From assembly GCF_947496875.1 (NCBI RefSeq), contig NZ_CANMEH010000022.1:1-37118 (forward strand): 37,118 nt of DNA. The letters run 5' to 3'. The notes beneath the pieces were generated by a model. That model saw only the letters and a program-made list of their open reading frames with translations. It searched no databases and was not told where the DNA came from. The DNA is from an uncultured Paracoccus sp. GTDB taxonomy: Bacteria > Pseudomonadota > Alphaproteobacteria > Rhodobacterales > Rhodobacteraceae. This document shows positions 7,792 through 17,991 of this stretch, piece by piece. Positions within the stretch are counted from its first letter, which is position 1; the number at the start of each line of letters is the position of its first letter. Both the position numbers and the translations under genes were made by a program.

Positions 7792-10562
7792 TCCGCCGCC
7801 CGGCGCGCCAGCAGGGCGCCACCGTCGCTGATCGACTCGAACGGCGCGTTCGACAGGGACGCCCAGGCTGAGCGGGCCGCATCGGTGTCGAACCGCGCGT
7901 CGGCGCGCATTGTCTCGGGAGAGGTGCCGATCACCCGGGCGATGCCGGCTGACAGGTCCACGGCAGCAAGCCAGTCCGGCACGGCCATCGCCCCGGAGTG
8001 ATCGGCAACCACCCCGCCGCCGATCAGGTTGTAGAATCGCGCCTCAAGCCCCGTGATCGGCCCCAGCAGGAAAGCCGACGCGGCAGTCACGTCGGTCATC
8101 GGGAAGCACAGGCCGCGCGGCCATGCGCCCGCCCGCACCGAGGCGGCAATGACGTTCTCGTAGAGGTCATGGGCGTTCGCGCCCTTGAGATCGTAGAGGG
8201 AGGGCAGCCGCACGATGGCCGCGGGAATGCCGGAGGTCACGATGGCCTCTTCAACCGCGATCTTGGCAGCGCCGTACCCGGTGATGCCGTCCCACGGGCG
8301 CGTCGGACTCTCGGGCCAGGGTCCGCCGCTGGCAGGGAAAACGGCACTGGAGGAGGTGAAGCGCAGATCCGCCCCGGCCGCGTGGCAGAATGCGAGGACC
8401 GCATCTGTGCCGCGCATGGTCCAGTCGAGCATTTCGGTCTCGCCGATCGCCATGTTGACGGTCGCCGCGCAGTGCACGACCGAACTGACGGATGAGGCCA
8501 GCGCATCATGGGCGACGTCGTCCAATCCGAAACGCGGCGCGTCCAGCGCGCCGGGCACCAGTGCGTAGCGGTCCGGGGCGACGCTATGGGCGCGCGCCGC
8601 CTCGTCCAGCCGCTCCCGGGCATCGCGCCTCTTGTCGCGCACGAGGCAATAGACGAGATGCCCCGGCGGCAAGTCCTGTGCCGCCCGGGCGAGGACGTGC
8701 CCGCCGAGAAAGCCCGTCGCGCCGGTGAGGAGGATCCCCGGCCGATCGAAGCCGTGCGGAACGGGCTGCGGACCGACGCCTTGCGTCAGAAGTTGGTCGA
8801 GCCGCCGCAATGGCACGTTCATCGCCAGATCGAAGTCGACCGGCCGGCCATAGGCCTTCTCCAGCCGGAGCATCATGGCAACGCAGGACAGGGAGTCGCC
8901 GCCCTGGTCATGGAAACTCAGCGCGGGGTCGATCCGGTCCGGCGACAGATGCAGGACCTCGGCTGCGGCGAGCACCACATGCCCGGCTGCGGCGCCCTCT
9001 CCAGCTGTCCCCCTTGCCTCATCGAGGACGGGCGGCAGTGAGCGCGGATCGGCCTTGCCAGAGACGGGGTGAAGCGGAATCGCGTCCATCTGCACCAGAT
9101 AGCTGGGCACGCAGTAGGCCGGCAGCACCTGCCGCAATGCGGCCGCAAGCGCGGGGGGAATCCGCGTGGTACCAGGTCCGATCCCCCATCGCTCGGCATT
9201 GACGGATGCCTGTCCGGCGTCGGCGGCATAGTAGAAGATCAGCGACTGCCCCCGCCCTTTCACCTCGGAGACCCAGGGAATGGCCTGCCCGAAGGCGAGA
9301 GAGGCGTGCATCGTTTCGGTCAACTCGCGCGTCTGGATCGAATGGCCGCGCAGCTTGAGCATGTGGGCGATGCGGCCCTCGATGTGCAGCGCGCCATCGG
9401 CGTCGAGCCACGCTTCGTCCCCTGTGTCGTAGAGCCGGACCTCGAGCCCCTCGAGACGGAGGTTTCGGAAGCGCAGGCGCGTTTCTTCGGGCCGGTTGAC
9501 ATAGCCCGACCCCAGCATGCGAGGCCCCTCGAAAAACAGTCGGCCGGGCGTGTGGGGCGGGCACGGTGTGTCGGACTCGTCGAGTATGACGGCGCGCAGG
9601 TGCTGCATCGGCATGCCGACCGAGGCCGGGCCGCCCCCCGCAGGCGCCGTCAGGCGCGACATGCTCACATCATGGGTCTCGCAGATGCTGTAGAGGTTCC
9701 ACAGCTCGGCTCCCGGAGCCTTCTTCAGCGATGCCGCGATGAGATCGTCGCCCACCACCTCGCCGTTGAGCACGATGCGCCGCAGCGGCAGGGCGGCGAC
9801 GGTCTGCGCATCCAGTGCCGCAAGGAACGTGTCGTAGAAGGACGGCGTGAACAGCATCTCGTCGATCCGGTGACCGATCAGGAACTCCGCCAGCGCGCGC
9901 GGGGCCATCAGCGTCCCCGGATCGGGGAACCACAGTTCGGCACCTGCTCGCAGCGGGCGAAATATCTCCCAGATGGCGAAGATGTAGATGCCGACTCGAA
10001 ATCCCGGACCGTAAGGCGTGTAGGCGTCGCGCCACGCGTAGGAGAGGCAGGCCGCATCATGCGCGACGGGGATGCACTTGGGCTGCCCCGTCGTGCCGGA
10101 GGTCGCCACTAGGTAGATCGGCCAGTCAGGGGCAACCTCGGCAGCACGCAGCGAAGCCGAGGGCGCGGCCTCGAGATCGGTCAGCAGGACATTTGCATCC
10201 AGCGTTTCGCAATGGCCGGGCAGAAGCCCGGGTGCGGCGGCCTGACAGGTGATGATCAGCGTCACACCCAGCTCGGCGACGATGTTGTGCAACACCATCT
10301 GCGGCATGGCCGCGTCGAGATGCACGAAGGGCACGCCATGAATGACGCAGCCGGTGGCACTCGCCGCCATCGCCACTCCGGGCGCCCCGAAGATGCCCAC
10401 GACCGATGCCTGGGACAGATGCGGCGCCATGCGTTCGGCGAAGCTGCCCAGATTGCCGTAGGAAAGCTGCCTCCTCCCGTCGCCGGACGCCATGGCCGGG
10501 AGGCTCGCATGAGTCCCGATGGCCCGCACCAGTAGTGTGGGGATCGTCTGGAGGTCCGGCAT
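7764..10562 (-). CDS. Stand-alone adenylation-carrier-thioester reductase (A-T-R) enzyme
   Basis: This 932-residue protein has the domain order of carboxylic acid reductases and Lys2-like enzymes. An ANL adenylation domain (about 1-515) carries SGTTGQPK near 155-162, YDTGD near 388-392 and the catalytic Lys in SGKADP near 503. A carrier domain follows, with DQGGDS and the phosphopantetheine Ser near 557. Last is a Rossmann thioester-reductase domain from about 611, with TGATGFLGG near 613 and Tyr763/Lys767. There is no condensation domain. The predicted chemistry is ATP-dependent loading of an acid and reductive release as aldehyde or alcohol. Where amino-acid-activating domains have the Asp that binds the alpha-amino group, this one reads Ile (YIFAIWE near 193-199), suggesting a non-alpha-amino acid substrate. 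I chose the ATG at 10562, preceded by GGGAGA. It is convergent with the SDR gene. Confidence 0.88.
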   Translation of the reverse strand: MPDLQTIPTLLVRAIGTHASLPAMASGDGRRQLSYGNLGSFAERMAPHLSQASVVGIFGAPGVAMAASATGCVIHGVPFVHLDAAMPQMVLHNIVAELGVTLIITCQAAAPGLLPGHCETLDANVLLTDLEAAPSASLRAAEVAPDWPIYLVATSGTTGQPKCIPVAHDAACLSYAWRDAYTPYGPGFRVGIYIFAIWEIFRPLRAGAELWFPDPGTLMAPRALAEFLIGHRIDEMLFTPSFYDTFLAALDAQTVAALPLRRIVLNGEVVGDDLIAASLKKAPGAELWNLYSICETHDVSMSRLTAPAGGGPASVGMPMQHLRAVILDESDTPCPPHTPGRLFFEGPRMLGSGYVNRPEETRLRFRNLRLEGLEVRLYDTGDEAWLDADGALHIEGRIAHMLKLRGHSIQTRELTETMHASLAFGQAIPWVSEVKGRGQSLIFYYAADAGQASVNAERWGIGPGTTRIPPALAAALRQVLPAYCVPSYLVQMDAIPLHPVSGKADPRSLPPVLDEARGTAGEGAAAGHVVLAAAEVLHLSPDRIDPALSFHDQGGDSLSCVAMMLRLEKAYGRPVDFDLAMNVPLRRLDQLLTQGVGPQPVPHGFDRPGILLTGATGFLGGHVLARAAQDLPPGHLVYCLVRDKRRDARERLDEAARAHSVAPDRYALVPGALDAPRFGLDDVAHDALASSVSSVVHCAATVNMAIGETEMLDWTMRGTDAVLAFCHAAGADLRFTSSSAVFPASGGPWPESPTRPWDGITGYGAAKIAVEEAIVTSGIPAAIVRLPSLYDLKGANAHDLYENVIAASVRAGAWPRGLCFPMTDVTAASAFLLGPITGLEARFYNLIGGGVVADHSGAMAVPDWLAAVDLSAGIARVIGTSPETMRADARFDTDAARSAWASLSNAPFESISDGGALLARRAADYQAEPALT

Positions 10563-11334
10563 GGCGTCTGCTTTCTCCCTGGAGGATGCCTGCCAGCAAG
10601 TCACTGGCAGACCATCGGAGCATCTATGACCATTACGCTGCTATGCAAACCGGCAGTGGGCCGACCTGGTGGTCGGTTACGCTTCTTACAGACGCCGCGC
10701 GGACGTCATCTGCTCGGGGGTGGGGCCTCAGCGCGCCCAAGGGCGAGAACGAGCCTTTTGCCGCTCGGCTTCTGAGGCTGTGGGACGCCGATTTCCTGGT
10801 CTGGACGAAATTCGGACAGACTTGCAGCCGCGGAAGGAACGGCACCAACGGCGGGGACTCCTCCTTCACGGCAGCTTGTCTGGAGGTCCGCTTCGCGCCC
10901 CAAGCTCGCCCGAGCAAGGCGCCTGACAGGGTGGCTCAGCCCTCGACGAGGTCGAGCAGCGCCCGAACCGCGTGGGGATACCGCCGGCAAGCGTCTGCTG
11001 GACACCCCCGGTCCCCCAGAGGCTCTCGTGCTTGTCGCTGCCCTGCACGAGAGACTGCGAGGCGCTGGAGTAAATGTTGGCGACGGACTTCGTGGTCTTC
11101 TGCGCTTCGGGCGTGGGCGCCGGAGTCGGCTCCGCGTCCGGGCGGATGCCGCTCCATCCAACCGGCGCGCGGCGGTCGCCGCTGCGATCCGTGCTGGTCA
11201 CGCGACGAAGGTCACAGGGTTCCGAAGGGGATCGTGCCGTCCGGGAGAGTCATCGACCTGCCAAAACCGCAGCCCGGCCGCGCTCGAGCCGGTGCGCTTG
11301 CCTCTCGGAAGAAATGCCCGCATCCTCGTGGAGC
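10563..11334. other. Long stretch without a convincing gene
   Basis: About 800 bases separate the A-T-R gene from nosR. The open frames here lack motifs, ribosome sites or sensible composition. One minus-strand pair of frames around 10936-11160 gives a protein-like string (QKTTKSVANIYSSASQ, then after a frame change HAVRALLDLVEG and a stop), which may be the eroded end of an old gene that I do not recognise. The right edge carries the nosR promoter region. No tRNA or clear terminator was seen. Confidence 0.4.
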
Positions 11335-11348
11335 TTGCGTCAGCGCAA
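11335..11348 (+). promoter_or_regulatory. NnrR-type (Crp/Fnr-family) operator upstream of nosR
   Basis: TTGCGTCAGCGCAA is a perfect TTGCG-N4-CGCAA inverted repeat ending 57 nt before the nosR start. This half-site is the one known for NnrR-type nitric-oxide-responsive regulators in Rhodobacterales, while FNR-type sites use TTGAT/ATCAA. The position suits an activator of a nos promoter. The sequence is seen directly; regulation by NO is inferred. Confidence 0.75.
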
Positions 11349-11405
11349 AGTCCCGCGCCCCGAGATGGTCGAAACCTGTCGCCACTCCTGAAGTCGGAAC
11401 CCGCC

Positions 11406-13811
11406 ATGATTCTCTCCCGCCTCCCCCGCCTGCTCTGGATGCTGATGCTGGCGGTGCTGATGGCAGCGGGCTCGGCCGGGCTCGCGCGGGCAATGACGCT
11501 GGGCGAGGCGCTGGGGATGACCGAGCCGTCGCAGCTCTTCGAGGGCGCCGACGGCTACGGCACGCCCGAGGGCAGCCCGGCGATCGTGCCGGTGCTGCGC
11601 GGGCAGGAGGTGCTGGGCTACGCCTATCTCAACAGCGAGTTCACGCCCTCGACCGGCTATTCCGGCAAGCCGATCCACATCCTGGTGGGCATCGACCCCG
11701 AGGGGATCGTCCACGGCATCAACCTCGTCGAGCATCACGAGCCGATCGTGCTGATCGGGATTCCCGAAGAACGGGTGATCAAGGCCGTCAATAGCCTCAT
11801 CGGCGCCGATCTCGGCCGGGTCTCGGCGGGCGAGGCGCGTCCGCCGCAGGTCGATATCGTCGCCGGCGCGACCGTCACCGTGCTGGTGATGGGCGACAGC
11901 GTCGTGCGCTCGGCCGTGCCGCTGATCCGGTCGGGGCGGCTGGGCGGGCCGGGGGCCGAGGCTGCCGCGGCCCCAGTCGCGGAGGTGCAGCGCGAGCTCG
12001 ACCCGGCCGTGACCGAGGTGCAGGACTGGGAGACGCTGCTGGGCGACGGCTCGGTCCGCTCGCTGGTGCTGAGCGTGGGCGAGGTAAGCGAGGCCTTCAC
12101 TGAGGCCGGCGAGCCGGTCGCGGCCGCGAACCCCGAGACCTCGAACCCCGAGGATACCTTCATTCAGCTCTACATCGCGCCGGTCTCGGTCCCGGCGATC
12201 GGGCGCAGCCTGCTGGGGAACGTGACCTATGAGCGGATGGTGGCAGGGCTGGAGCCCGGGCAGGCCGCGGTTCTGGTCGCGGGCGACGGGGCCTATTCAT
12301 TCAAGGGCTCGGGCTACGTGCGCGGCGGCGTCTTCGACCGGATCGAGCTGCTCCAGGACGGCCAGGGCGTGCGCTTCCAGGACCGCAACCACACGCGGCT
12401 GCCCGCGCTCGCGGCCGCCGGCGCCCCGCGGCTGCGCGAGATCGCACTCTACCAGGTGCCCGAGAGCTTCACGCTCGACGTGACCGAGCCGTTCGAGTTG
12501 CAGCTTCTCGTCCACCGCGCGGTCGCCGCGCGCGACATTGCCACGCTGCCCTTCGCCCTCGGCTACCAGCTGCCCGAGCACTACATGCTGCCCGCCCCGG
12601 AGCCGGTGCCGGCGCCGCCCGCGGACGCCTCGGCGTTGGTCGCGGACGCCGCCGCCATCTCGGCCGCGACCGTCTCGGAAGCGCAGGCGCAGGCGACCGT
12701 GGGCGATCCGATGGAGGATGACGCACTCGGCCCGCCGCTCTGGAAGACGATCTGGGACATGAACCGGATCAACATCGCCGTCACCGTGCTGGCGCTGGGC
12801 GTCCTGACGCTGATCTTCTTCTTCCAGGACCTGCTGGTGCGGCGCCCGGTGATGTTCACCTGGATCCGCCGCGCCTACCTGGTCTTCATCCTGGTCTGGA
12901 TGGGGTGGTGGGTGAACGCGCAGCTGTCGGTCGTCAACGTCCTGACCTTCTTCAACTCGCTCCTGTCCGGCAGCTTCTCGTGGGAGTATTTCCTGACTGC
13001 GCCGCTGGTCTTCATTCTCTGGATCGCGGTGGCGGCGGGGCTGCTGTTCTGGGGCCGGGGACCGTTCTGCGGCTGGCTCTGCCCCTTCGGCGCGCTGCAG
13101 GAGTTGACGAACACCGTCGCGAAGAAGCTTCGCATCCCCCAGTACGCCGTCCCCTGGGCGATCCACGAGCGGGCGTGGCCGGTCAAGTACATCATCTTCA
13201 TCGGCCTCTTCGGTCTCTCGCTCTATTCGCTGGCCCGCGCCGAGGTCTATGCCGAGGTCGAACCCTTCAAGACCGCGATCATCCTCAACTTCATGCGCCC
13301 CTGGCCCTTCGTGCTGTTCGCGCTGGCCTGCCTGCTGCCGACACTGTTCATCGAGCGCTTCTATTGCCGCTACCTCTGCCCGCTGGGCGCGGCGCTGGCT
13401 ATCCCCGGTCGGATCCGGATGTTCGAATGGCTCAAGCGCTGGCCCGAATGCGGCTCGCCCTGCCACCGTTGCGCCAACGAATGCCCGGTGCAGGCGATCC
13501 ACCCCGAGGGCAACATCAACGTCAACGAGTGCATCTACTGCATGCACTGCCAAGTGCTCTACCACGACGACGAGCGCTGCCCGCACATGATGGCCGTCAA
13601 GGCGCGGCGCGAGAAGATCGCCCGCAGCGGCGGGCCGAAGATGCCGGGCGCGGGCGGCGCCCCGCCCGCCCTGAAACCGGCCACCGGCGCCATCGGAGGC
13701 ACCCCCGTCTCGAGCGCCACCTCCGCCGCCTCTGCCGGCAGGGCGCCCCCGGCCTTCCGGGCGCAGCAGCGCAAGGCCGATCCCACCTCTCCCAAACCTG
13801 AAGGAGCCTGA
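11406..13811 (+). CDS. nosR: NosR, membrane flavo-iron-sulfur protein for N2O reduction
   Basis: NosR is an inner-membrane protein needed for nos expression and electron delivery to NosZ. A signal-like N-terminus precedes a periplasmic FMN-binding domain. In the motif DIVAGAT, Thr156 is the expected site of covalent FMN attachment. After about residue 450 come several membrane helices with two CxxxCP motifs (CGWLCP near 555, CRYLCP near 654). A cytoplasmic ferredoxin-like pair of Cys clusters follows, starting at CGSPCHRC near 682. It has 801 residues, slightly longer than I expect because of a roughly 75-residue Ala/Pro/Gly-rich tail. The ATG at 11406 matches the signal peptide; frames upstream are not conserved. 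It heads the nos operon, 1 nt before nosZ. Confidence 0.95.
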   Translation: MILSRLPRLLWMLMLAVLMAAGSAGLARAMTLGEALGMTEPSQLFEGADGYGTPEGSPAIVPVLRGQEVLGYAYLNSEFTPSTGYSGKPIHILVGIDPEGIVHGINLVEHHEPIVLIGIPEERVIKAVNSLIGADLGRVSAGEARPPQVDIVAGATVTVLVMGDSVVRSAVPLIRSGRLGGPGAEAAAAPVAEVQRELDPAVTEVQDWETLLGDGSVRSLVLSVGEVSEAFTEAGEPVAAANPETSNPEDTFIQLYIAPVSVPAIGRSLLGNVTYERMVAGLEPGQAAVLVAGDGAYSFKGSGYVRGGVFDRIELLQDGQGVRFQDRNHTRLPALAAAGAPRLREIALYQVPESFTLDVTEPFELQLLVHRAVAARDIATLPFALGYQLPEHYMLPAPEPVPAPPADASALVADAAAISAATVSEAQAQATVGDPMEDDALGPPLWKTIWDMNRINIAVTVLALGVLTLIFFFQDLLVRRPVMFTWIRRAYLVFILVWMGWWVNAQLSVVNVLTFFNSLLSGSFSWEYFLTAPLVFILWIAVAAGLLFWGRGPFCGWLCPFGALQELTNTVAKKLRIPQYAVPWAIHERAWPVKYIIFIGLFGLSLYSLARAEVYAEVEPFKTAIILNFMRPWPFVLFALACLLPTLFIERFYCRYLCPLGAALAIPGRIRMFEWLKRWPECGSPCHRCANECPVQAIHPEGNINVNECIYCMHCQVLYHDDERCPHMMAVKARREKIARSGGPKMPGAGGAPPALKPATGAIGGTPVSSATSAASAGRAPPAFRAQQRKADPTSPKPEGA

Positions 13812-13812
13812 C

Positions 13813-15783
13813 ATGGACGACGACAAGAAGATGCGCCTCAACCGCCGGCAGCTGCTGGGCACCTCGGTGGCGGTCGCGGCCGCCGGTGCGGGCGCGGGCG
13901 GGATCGCCTCGCGCGCGCTGCTGGGCGCGAGCGCCGGCGCCGCGGCCGTCGGGCTGGCTGGCCCTGCCGCCGCGCAGACGGCGGGCGGCGCGGCGGGGGC
14001 GCAGTCCTCGCATGTCGGCCCGGGCGAGCTCGACGAATACTACGTCTTCACCTCGGGCGGCCAGTCCGGCGAGATCCGCATCCAGGGACTGCCCTCGATG
14101 CGCGAACTGATCCGCATCCCGGTCTTCAACCGCGACAGCGCCACCGGCTGGGGTCAGACCAACGAGTCGCGGAAGATCCTGACCGAAGGCCTGACGCCCG
14201 AGACGCGGGCCTATCTCGCCGACAAGGGCGGCATCTACCTGAACGGTGACGCCCACCACCCGCACATGTCCTTCAGCGACGGGACCTATGACGGGCGCTA
14301 CGTCTTCATCAACGACAAGGCCAACACCCGCGTCGCCCGCATCCGCATGGACGTGATGAAGTGCGACAAGATCATCGAGCTCCCGAACCAGCACACCGTG
14401 CACGGCCTGCGTCTGCAGAAATATCCGCGCACCGGCTATGTCTTCGCCAATGGCGAGGACGGGGTGCCGCAGCCCAATAACGGCACCGGGGATATGAATG
14501 ATCCGGCGGCCTATGTCTCGATCATGACGGCCATCGACGGCGACACGATGGAGGTCGCCTGGCAGGTCGAGGTGGACGGCAACCTCGACAACATCGACGC
14601 CGACTATCAGGGCAAATACGCCTTCGCGACCTGCTACAACTCGGAAAAGGGCTTCACCCTGCCCGAGATGATGGAGACGGACGAGGACTGGGTGACGGTG
14701 TTCAACATCCAGGCGATCGAGGCCGCCGTCGCCGCGGGCGAGGCCGAGGCCCGCAACGGCGTGCCGGTGGTCAACGGCCGGGGTGAGAACAACCCCTTCT
14801 GCCGCTACATTCCGGTGGCCAACGGCCCGCACGGCATCAACACCGCACCCGACGGCATCCACGTCGTCGCCGCCGGCAAGCTGGCGCCCACGGTGACGGT
14901 GTTCGACGTGCGCCGCTTCGACGATCTGTTCGCCGGCAAGATTGAGCCCCGCGACGCCGTGGTGGCCGAGCCGGAGCTGGGCCTCGGCCCGCTGCACACC
15001 GCCTATGACGGGCGCGGCAACGCCTACACGACGCTGTTCATCGACAGCCAGATCTGCAAGTGGAACATCGAGGACGCGATCCGCGCCTATAACGGCGAGG
15101 AGGTGGACCCGATCCGGCAGAAGCTGGACGTGCACTACCAGCCGGGCCACAACCACACCTCGATGGGCCAGACCAAGGATGCGGACGGCCGCTGGCTGAT
15201 CTCGCTCAACAAGTTCTCGAAGGACCGCTTCCTGAACGTCGGCCCGCTGAAGCCCGAATGCGACCAGCTGATCGACATCTCGGGCGACGAGATGGTGATC
15301 GTCCATGACGGCCCGACCTTCGCCGAGCCCCATGATGCGACGATCGTGCACGCTTCGATCCTCAACCCCGTCAATCTGTGGGACCGCGCCGACCCGATGT
15401 TCGCCGACGCGGTGCGGCAGGCCGAGGCCGACGGCATCGACCTGACCTCAGACGCCGAGGTGATCCGCGACGCCGACGACCCGACCAAGGTGCGGGTCTA
15501 CATGTGGTCATCCGCGCCGACCTTCGCGCTGGACAGCTTCACCGTCCAGCAGGGCGACGAGGTGACGGTCCATGTCACCAACGTGGACGAGATCGAGGAC
15601 CTGACCCACGGCTTCTCGATCATCAACTACGGCATCAACATGGAGGTCGCGCCGCAGGCCACCGCGTCGGTGACGTTCAAGGCCGACCGGCCGGGCGTCT
15701 ACTGGTACTATTGCTCGTGGTTCTGCCATGCGATGCACATGGAGATGAAAGGCCGCATGCTGGTGGAGCCGCGCGCGGTATGA
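13813..15783 (+). CDS. nosZ: Nitrous oxide reductase, twin-arginine (clade I) type
   Basis: NosZ reduces N2O to N2 in the periplasm, the last step of denitrification. The 656-residue precursor has a twin-arginine signal (RRQLLG, Arg11-Arg12) and a long Ala-rich leader, placing it in the Tat-exported clade. The seven-bladed propeller carries the CuZ histidines in HHPHMS (148-151), HTVHGL, HGINT, HTAYDG, HNHTSM and EPHDAT. The cupredoxin domain has the CuA ligands His599, Cys634, Trp636, Cys638, His642 and Met645. AAGGAG lies 7 to 8 nt before the ATG. Its stop overlaps the nosD start (ATGA). All ligands expected for a working enzyme are present. Confidence 0.98.
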   Translation: MDDDKKMRLNRRQLLGTSVAVAAAGAGAGGIASRALLGASAGAAAVGLAGPAAAQTAGGAAGAQSSHVGPGELDEYYVFTSGGQSGEIRIQGLPSMRELIRIPVFNRDSATGWGQTNESRKILTEGLTPETRAYLADKGGIYLNGDAHHPHMSFSDGTYDGRYVFINDKANTRVARIRMDVMKCDKIIELPNQHTVHGLRLQKYPRTGYVFANGEDGVPQPNNGTGDMNDPAAYVSIMTAIDGDTMEVAWQVEVDGNLDNIDADYQGKYAFATCYNSEKGFTLPEMMETDEDWVTVFNIQAIEAAVAAGEAEARNGVPVVNGRGENNPFCRYIPVANGPHGINTAPDGIHVVAAGKLAPTVTVFDVRRFDDLFAGKIEPRDAVVAEPELGLGPLHTAYDGRGNAYTTLFIDSQICKWNIEDAIRAYNGEEVDPIRQKLDVHYQPGHNHTSMGQTKDADGRWLISLNKFSKDRFLNVGPLKPECDQLIDISGDEMVIVHDGPTFAEPHDATIVHASILNPVNLWDRADPMFADAVRQAEADGIDLTSDAEVIRDADDPTKVRVYMWSSAPTFALDSFTVQQGDEVTVHVTNVDEIEDLTHGFSIINYGINMEVAPQATASVTFKADRPGVYWYYCSWFCHAMHMEMKGRMLVEPRAV

Positions 15784-17117
15784 TCTTCGCCCGCACCCTG
15801 CTGGCGCTCGGCGTCGCGGCCTTCTCGGCCGCGCCGCTTTCGGCAGCCACCTTGCAACCCGCGTCGGATGCCGAACTGGCCACCGCGCTGGCCGAGGCGC
15901 AGGCAGGGGACGAGATCATCCTCGGGGAGGGCCGCTGGCGCGGCCCCCTCGTCATCGACAAGGCCCTGACGCTCAGGGGCGAGTCCGGCGCGGTGGTGGA
16001 CGGGCAGAACGAAGACAGCGTGATCAGAGTGACGGCGGACGACGTCACCATACGCGACCTGACGATCATCCGCTCGGGCGACGACCGGGCCGAGATGAAC
16101 GCGGGCATCTTCCTCGACAAGACCTCGAACCGGGCGCTGGTCGAGGGCAACCGGCTCGAGGACAACCTGCACGGCGTCCGCATCCACGGCTCGGACGATT
16201 CGATCGTGCGCGGCAACACCATCGTCGGCCGCTCCGGGCGGCAGCAGGATCTCGGCAACGGCGTGACGGTCTGGAACGCGCCGGGCGCGGTGATCGAGGG
16301 CAACCACATCACCCTCGGCCGCGACGGCATCTTCTCGAATGCCTCCAAGCAGAACATCTTCCGCGACAATCATTTCGAGAGCGTCCGCTTCGCCGTGCAT
16401 TATATGTACACCAACGACAGCGAGGTGTCAGGCAACGTCTCGGTCGGGAACGCGATGGGCTATGCCATCATGTTCTCGAAACGGCTGAAGATCATGAACA
16501 ACAGCTCGGAAAACGACCGCGACTACGGCTTCCTGTTCAACTCGGCCAACAACTCCGAACTCAGCGGCAACCGCGTGATCGGCCATCCCGCCGACCCGGC
16601 CCGCTGGCGTGACCTCGGCCAGACCCGAGAGGAGGGCGTTCCCGAACCCGAGGAGCTGTCCGGCAGCGAGTTCATCGCGCCGACGAAATGCGTGTTCCTC
16701 TACAACGCCAACCGCAACAGCTTCACCGGCAACCACTTCGAGGGTTGCGGCATGGGCATCCATTTCACCGCGGGATCGGAAGGCAATCATATGTCGCGCA
16801 ACGACTTCGTGGACAACCGCATCCAGGTGAAATACGTCGGGACCCGCACGCTGGAATGGTCCGACGAGGGGGTGGGCAACTACTGGTCCGACAATTCGGC
16901 CTTCGACCTCGACGGCGACGGGCTGGCGGATTCGGTCTACCGGCCGAACGACATGATCGACAAGGTGATGTGGACGGCCCCGCAGGCGCGGATGCTGATG
17001 ACGAGCCCGGCGGTGCAGATCATCCGCTTCGCGCAGAGCCGCTTTCCCTCGGTCCTCCCCGGCGGCGTGACCGACAGCCATCCGCTGATGTTCCCCAATT
17101 CCGAAAGGCCGCTCTGA
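15780..17117 (+). CDS. nosD: NosD, periplasmic CuZ maturation protein
   Basis: The 445-residue protein has an N-terminal Sec-type signal (ending LSAATLQ) followed by a right-handed parallel beta-helix built of carbohydrate-binding/CASH-like repeats (for example [27 protein letters not shown] and [12 protein letters not shown]). NosD works with the NosFY ABC transporter in building the sulfide-bridged copper cluster of NosZ. The ATG overlaps the nosZ stop codon by ATGA, and one base separates its stop from nosF, indicating tight translational coupling. Length fits the family. Confidence 0.95.
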   Translation: MIFARTLLALGVAAFSAAPLSAATLQPASDAELATALAEAQAGDEIILGEGRWRGPLVIDKALTLRGESGAVVDGQNEDSVIRVTADDVTIRDLTIIRSGDDRAEMNAGIFLDKTSNRALVEGNRLEDNLHGVRIHGSDDSIVRGNTIVGRSGRQQDLGNGVTVWNAPGAVIEGNHITLGRDGIFSNASKQNIFRDNHFESVRFAVHYMYTNDSEVSGNVSVGNAMGYAIMFSKRLKIMNNSSENDRDYGFLFNSANNSELSGNRVIGHPADPARWRDLGQTREEGVPEPEELSGSEFIAPTKCVFLYNANRNSFTGNHFEGCGMGIHFTAGSEGNHMSRNDFVDNRIQVKYVGTRTLEWSDEGVGNYWSDNSAFDLDGDGLADSVYRPNDMIDKVMWTAPQARMLMTSPAVQIIRFAQSRFPSVLPGGVTDSHPLMFPNSERPL

Positions 17118-17118
17118 C

Positions 17119-17991
17119 ATGACGCTGGAAACGGTGATCCTCGACGGCGTTCGCAAGGTCTATGGCGGCCGCGCGGTCGTGCACGACCTGAGCTACAGCC
17201 TGATGCCCGGCGAGGTCGTGGCGCTGGTCGGCCACAACGGTGCGGGCAAGACCACGCAGATCAAGATGATGCTGGGCCTCACGCGCCCCGACGGCGGCAG
17301 GCTGTCGGTCCTGGGGGCCGACCCCGCCCACGGCACCCATGCGCGCCGCGCGCTCGGCTATCTGCCCGAGAGCGTGCAGTTCCACCTCAGCTTTTCGGGG
17401 CGCGAGACCCTGGCCTTCTACGCCCGGCTGAAGGGCGTTCCGGTCGGCGACTGCGATGCGCTGTTCGCGCGCGTGGGACTCGCCGACGCCGCCGATCTCC
17501 CGGTGCGCGGCTATTCCAAGGGGATGCGGCAGCGGCTCGGGCTGGCGCAGGCGATCCTCGGGCAGCCGCGGCTGCTGCTGCTGGACGAGCCGACCTCGGG
17601 CCTCGACCCGGCTCTCCGGCGCGAGCTTTACGGCATCGTGGCCGACCTCGCCCGCGACGGCGCGACGGTGATGCTGTCCTCGCACGCGCTGACCGAGCTC
17701 GAGGACCACGCCGCCCGCGTCATCGTCATGAACCGCGGCCGGCTGATCGCCGACGGCACGATGGCCGAGTTGCGCCGGCTGGCCGGGCTGCCCTCGCGGC
17801 TGCGCTTCCACGCCGAGGCGGCGCCGCAACGCGCGAGCCGCGTGGGCGACATGTGGCAACTGGAGCTGTCCGAGGCCGAGAAGCCCGCCGCGCTGCGCGC
17901 CGCGCTCGACGCAGGCGCGCGCGACATCACGCTGGAAGATCCCAGCCTCGACGACATCTACGCGCATTTCCTGCGCCGGGAGGCCGCATGA
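17119..17991 (+). CDS. nosF: NosF, ABC transporter ATPase
   Basis: A 290-residue ABC-type ATP-binding protein that powers NosY for NosZ copper-site assembly, at the cytoplasmic face of the membrane. Walker A is GHNGAGKT, the signature region reads YSKGMRQRLG (a variant of LSGGQ typical of this transporter group), Walker B with the catalytic Glu is LLLLDEPTSGLD, and the switch His lies in LSSHAL. It starts 1 nt after the nosD stop and its own stop overlaps the nosY start. Confidence 0.95.
   Translation: MTLETVILDGVRKVYGGRAVVHDLSYSLMPGEVVALVGHNGAGKTTQIKMMLGLTRPDGGRLSVLGADPAHGTHARRALGYLPESVQFHLSFSGRETLAFYARLKGVPVGDCDALFARVGLADAADLPVRGYSKGMRQRLGLAQAILGQPRLLLLDEPTSGLDPALRRELYGIVADLARDGATVMLSSHALTELEDHAARVIVMNRGRLIADGTMAELRRLAGLPSRLRFHAEAAPQRASRVGDMWQLELSEAEKPAALRAALDAGARDITLEDPSLDDIYAHFLRREAA

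Noticed and set aside
9069..10112. 347-codon plus-strand frame inside the A-T-R gene
   Set aside because: It lies wholly antisense to the adenylation domain; the composition is typical of a shadow frame.
12297..15351. Two long minus-strand frames (521 and 584 codons) opposite nosR and nosZ
   Set aside because: They mirror codon bias of conserved plus-strand genes, with no start signals or recognisable domains.
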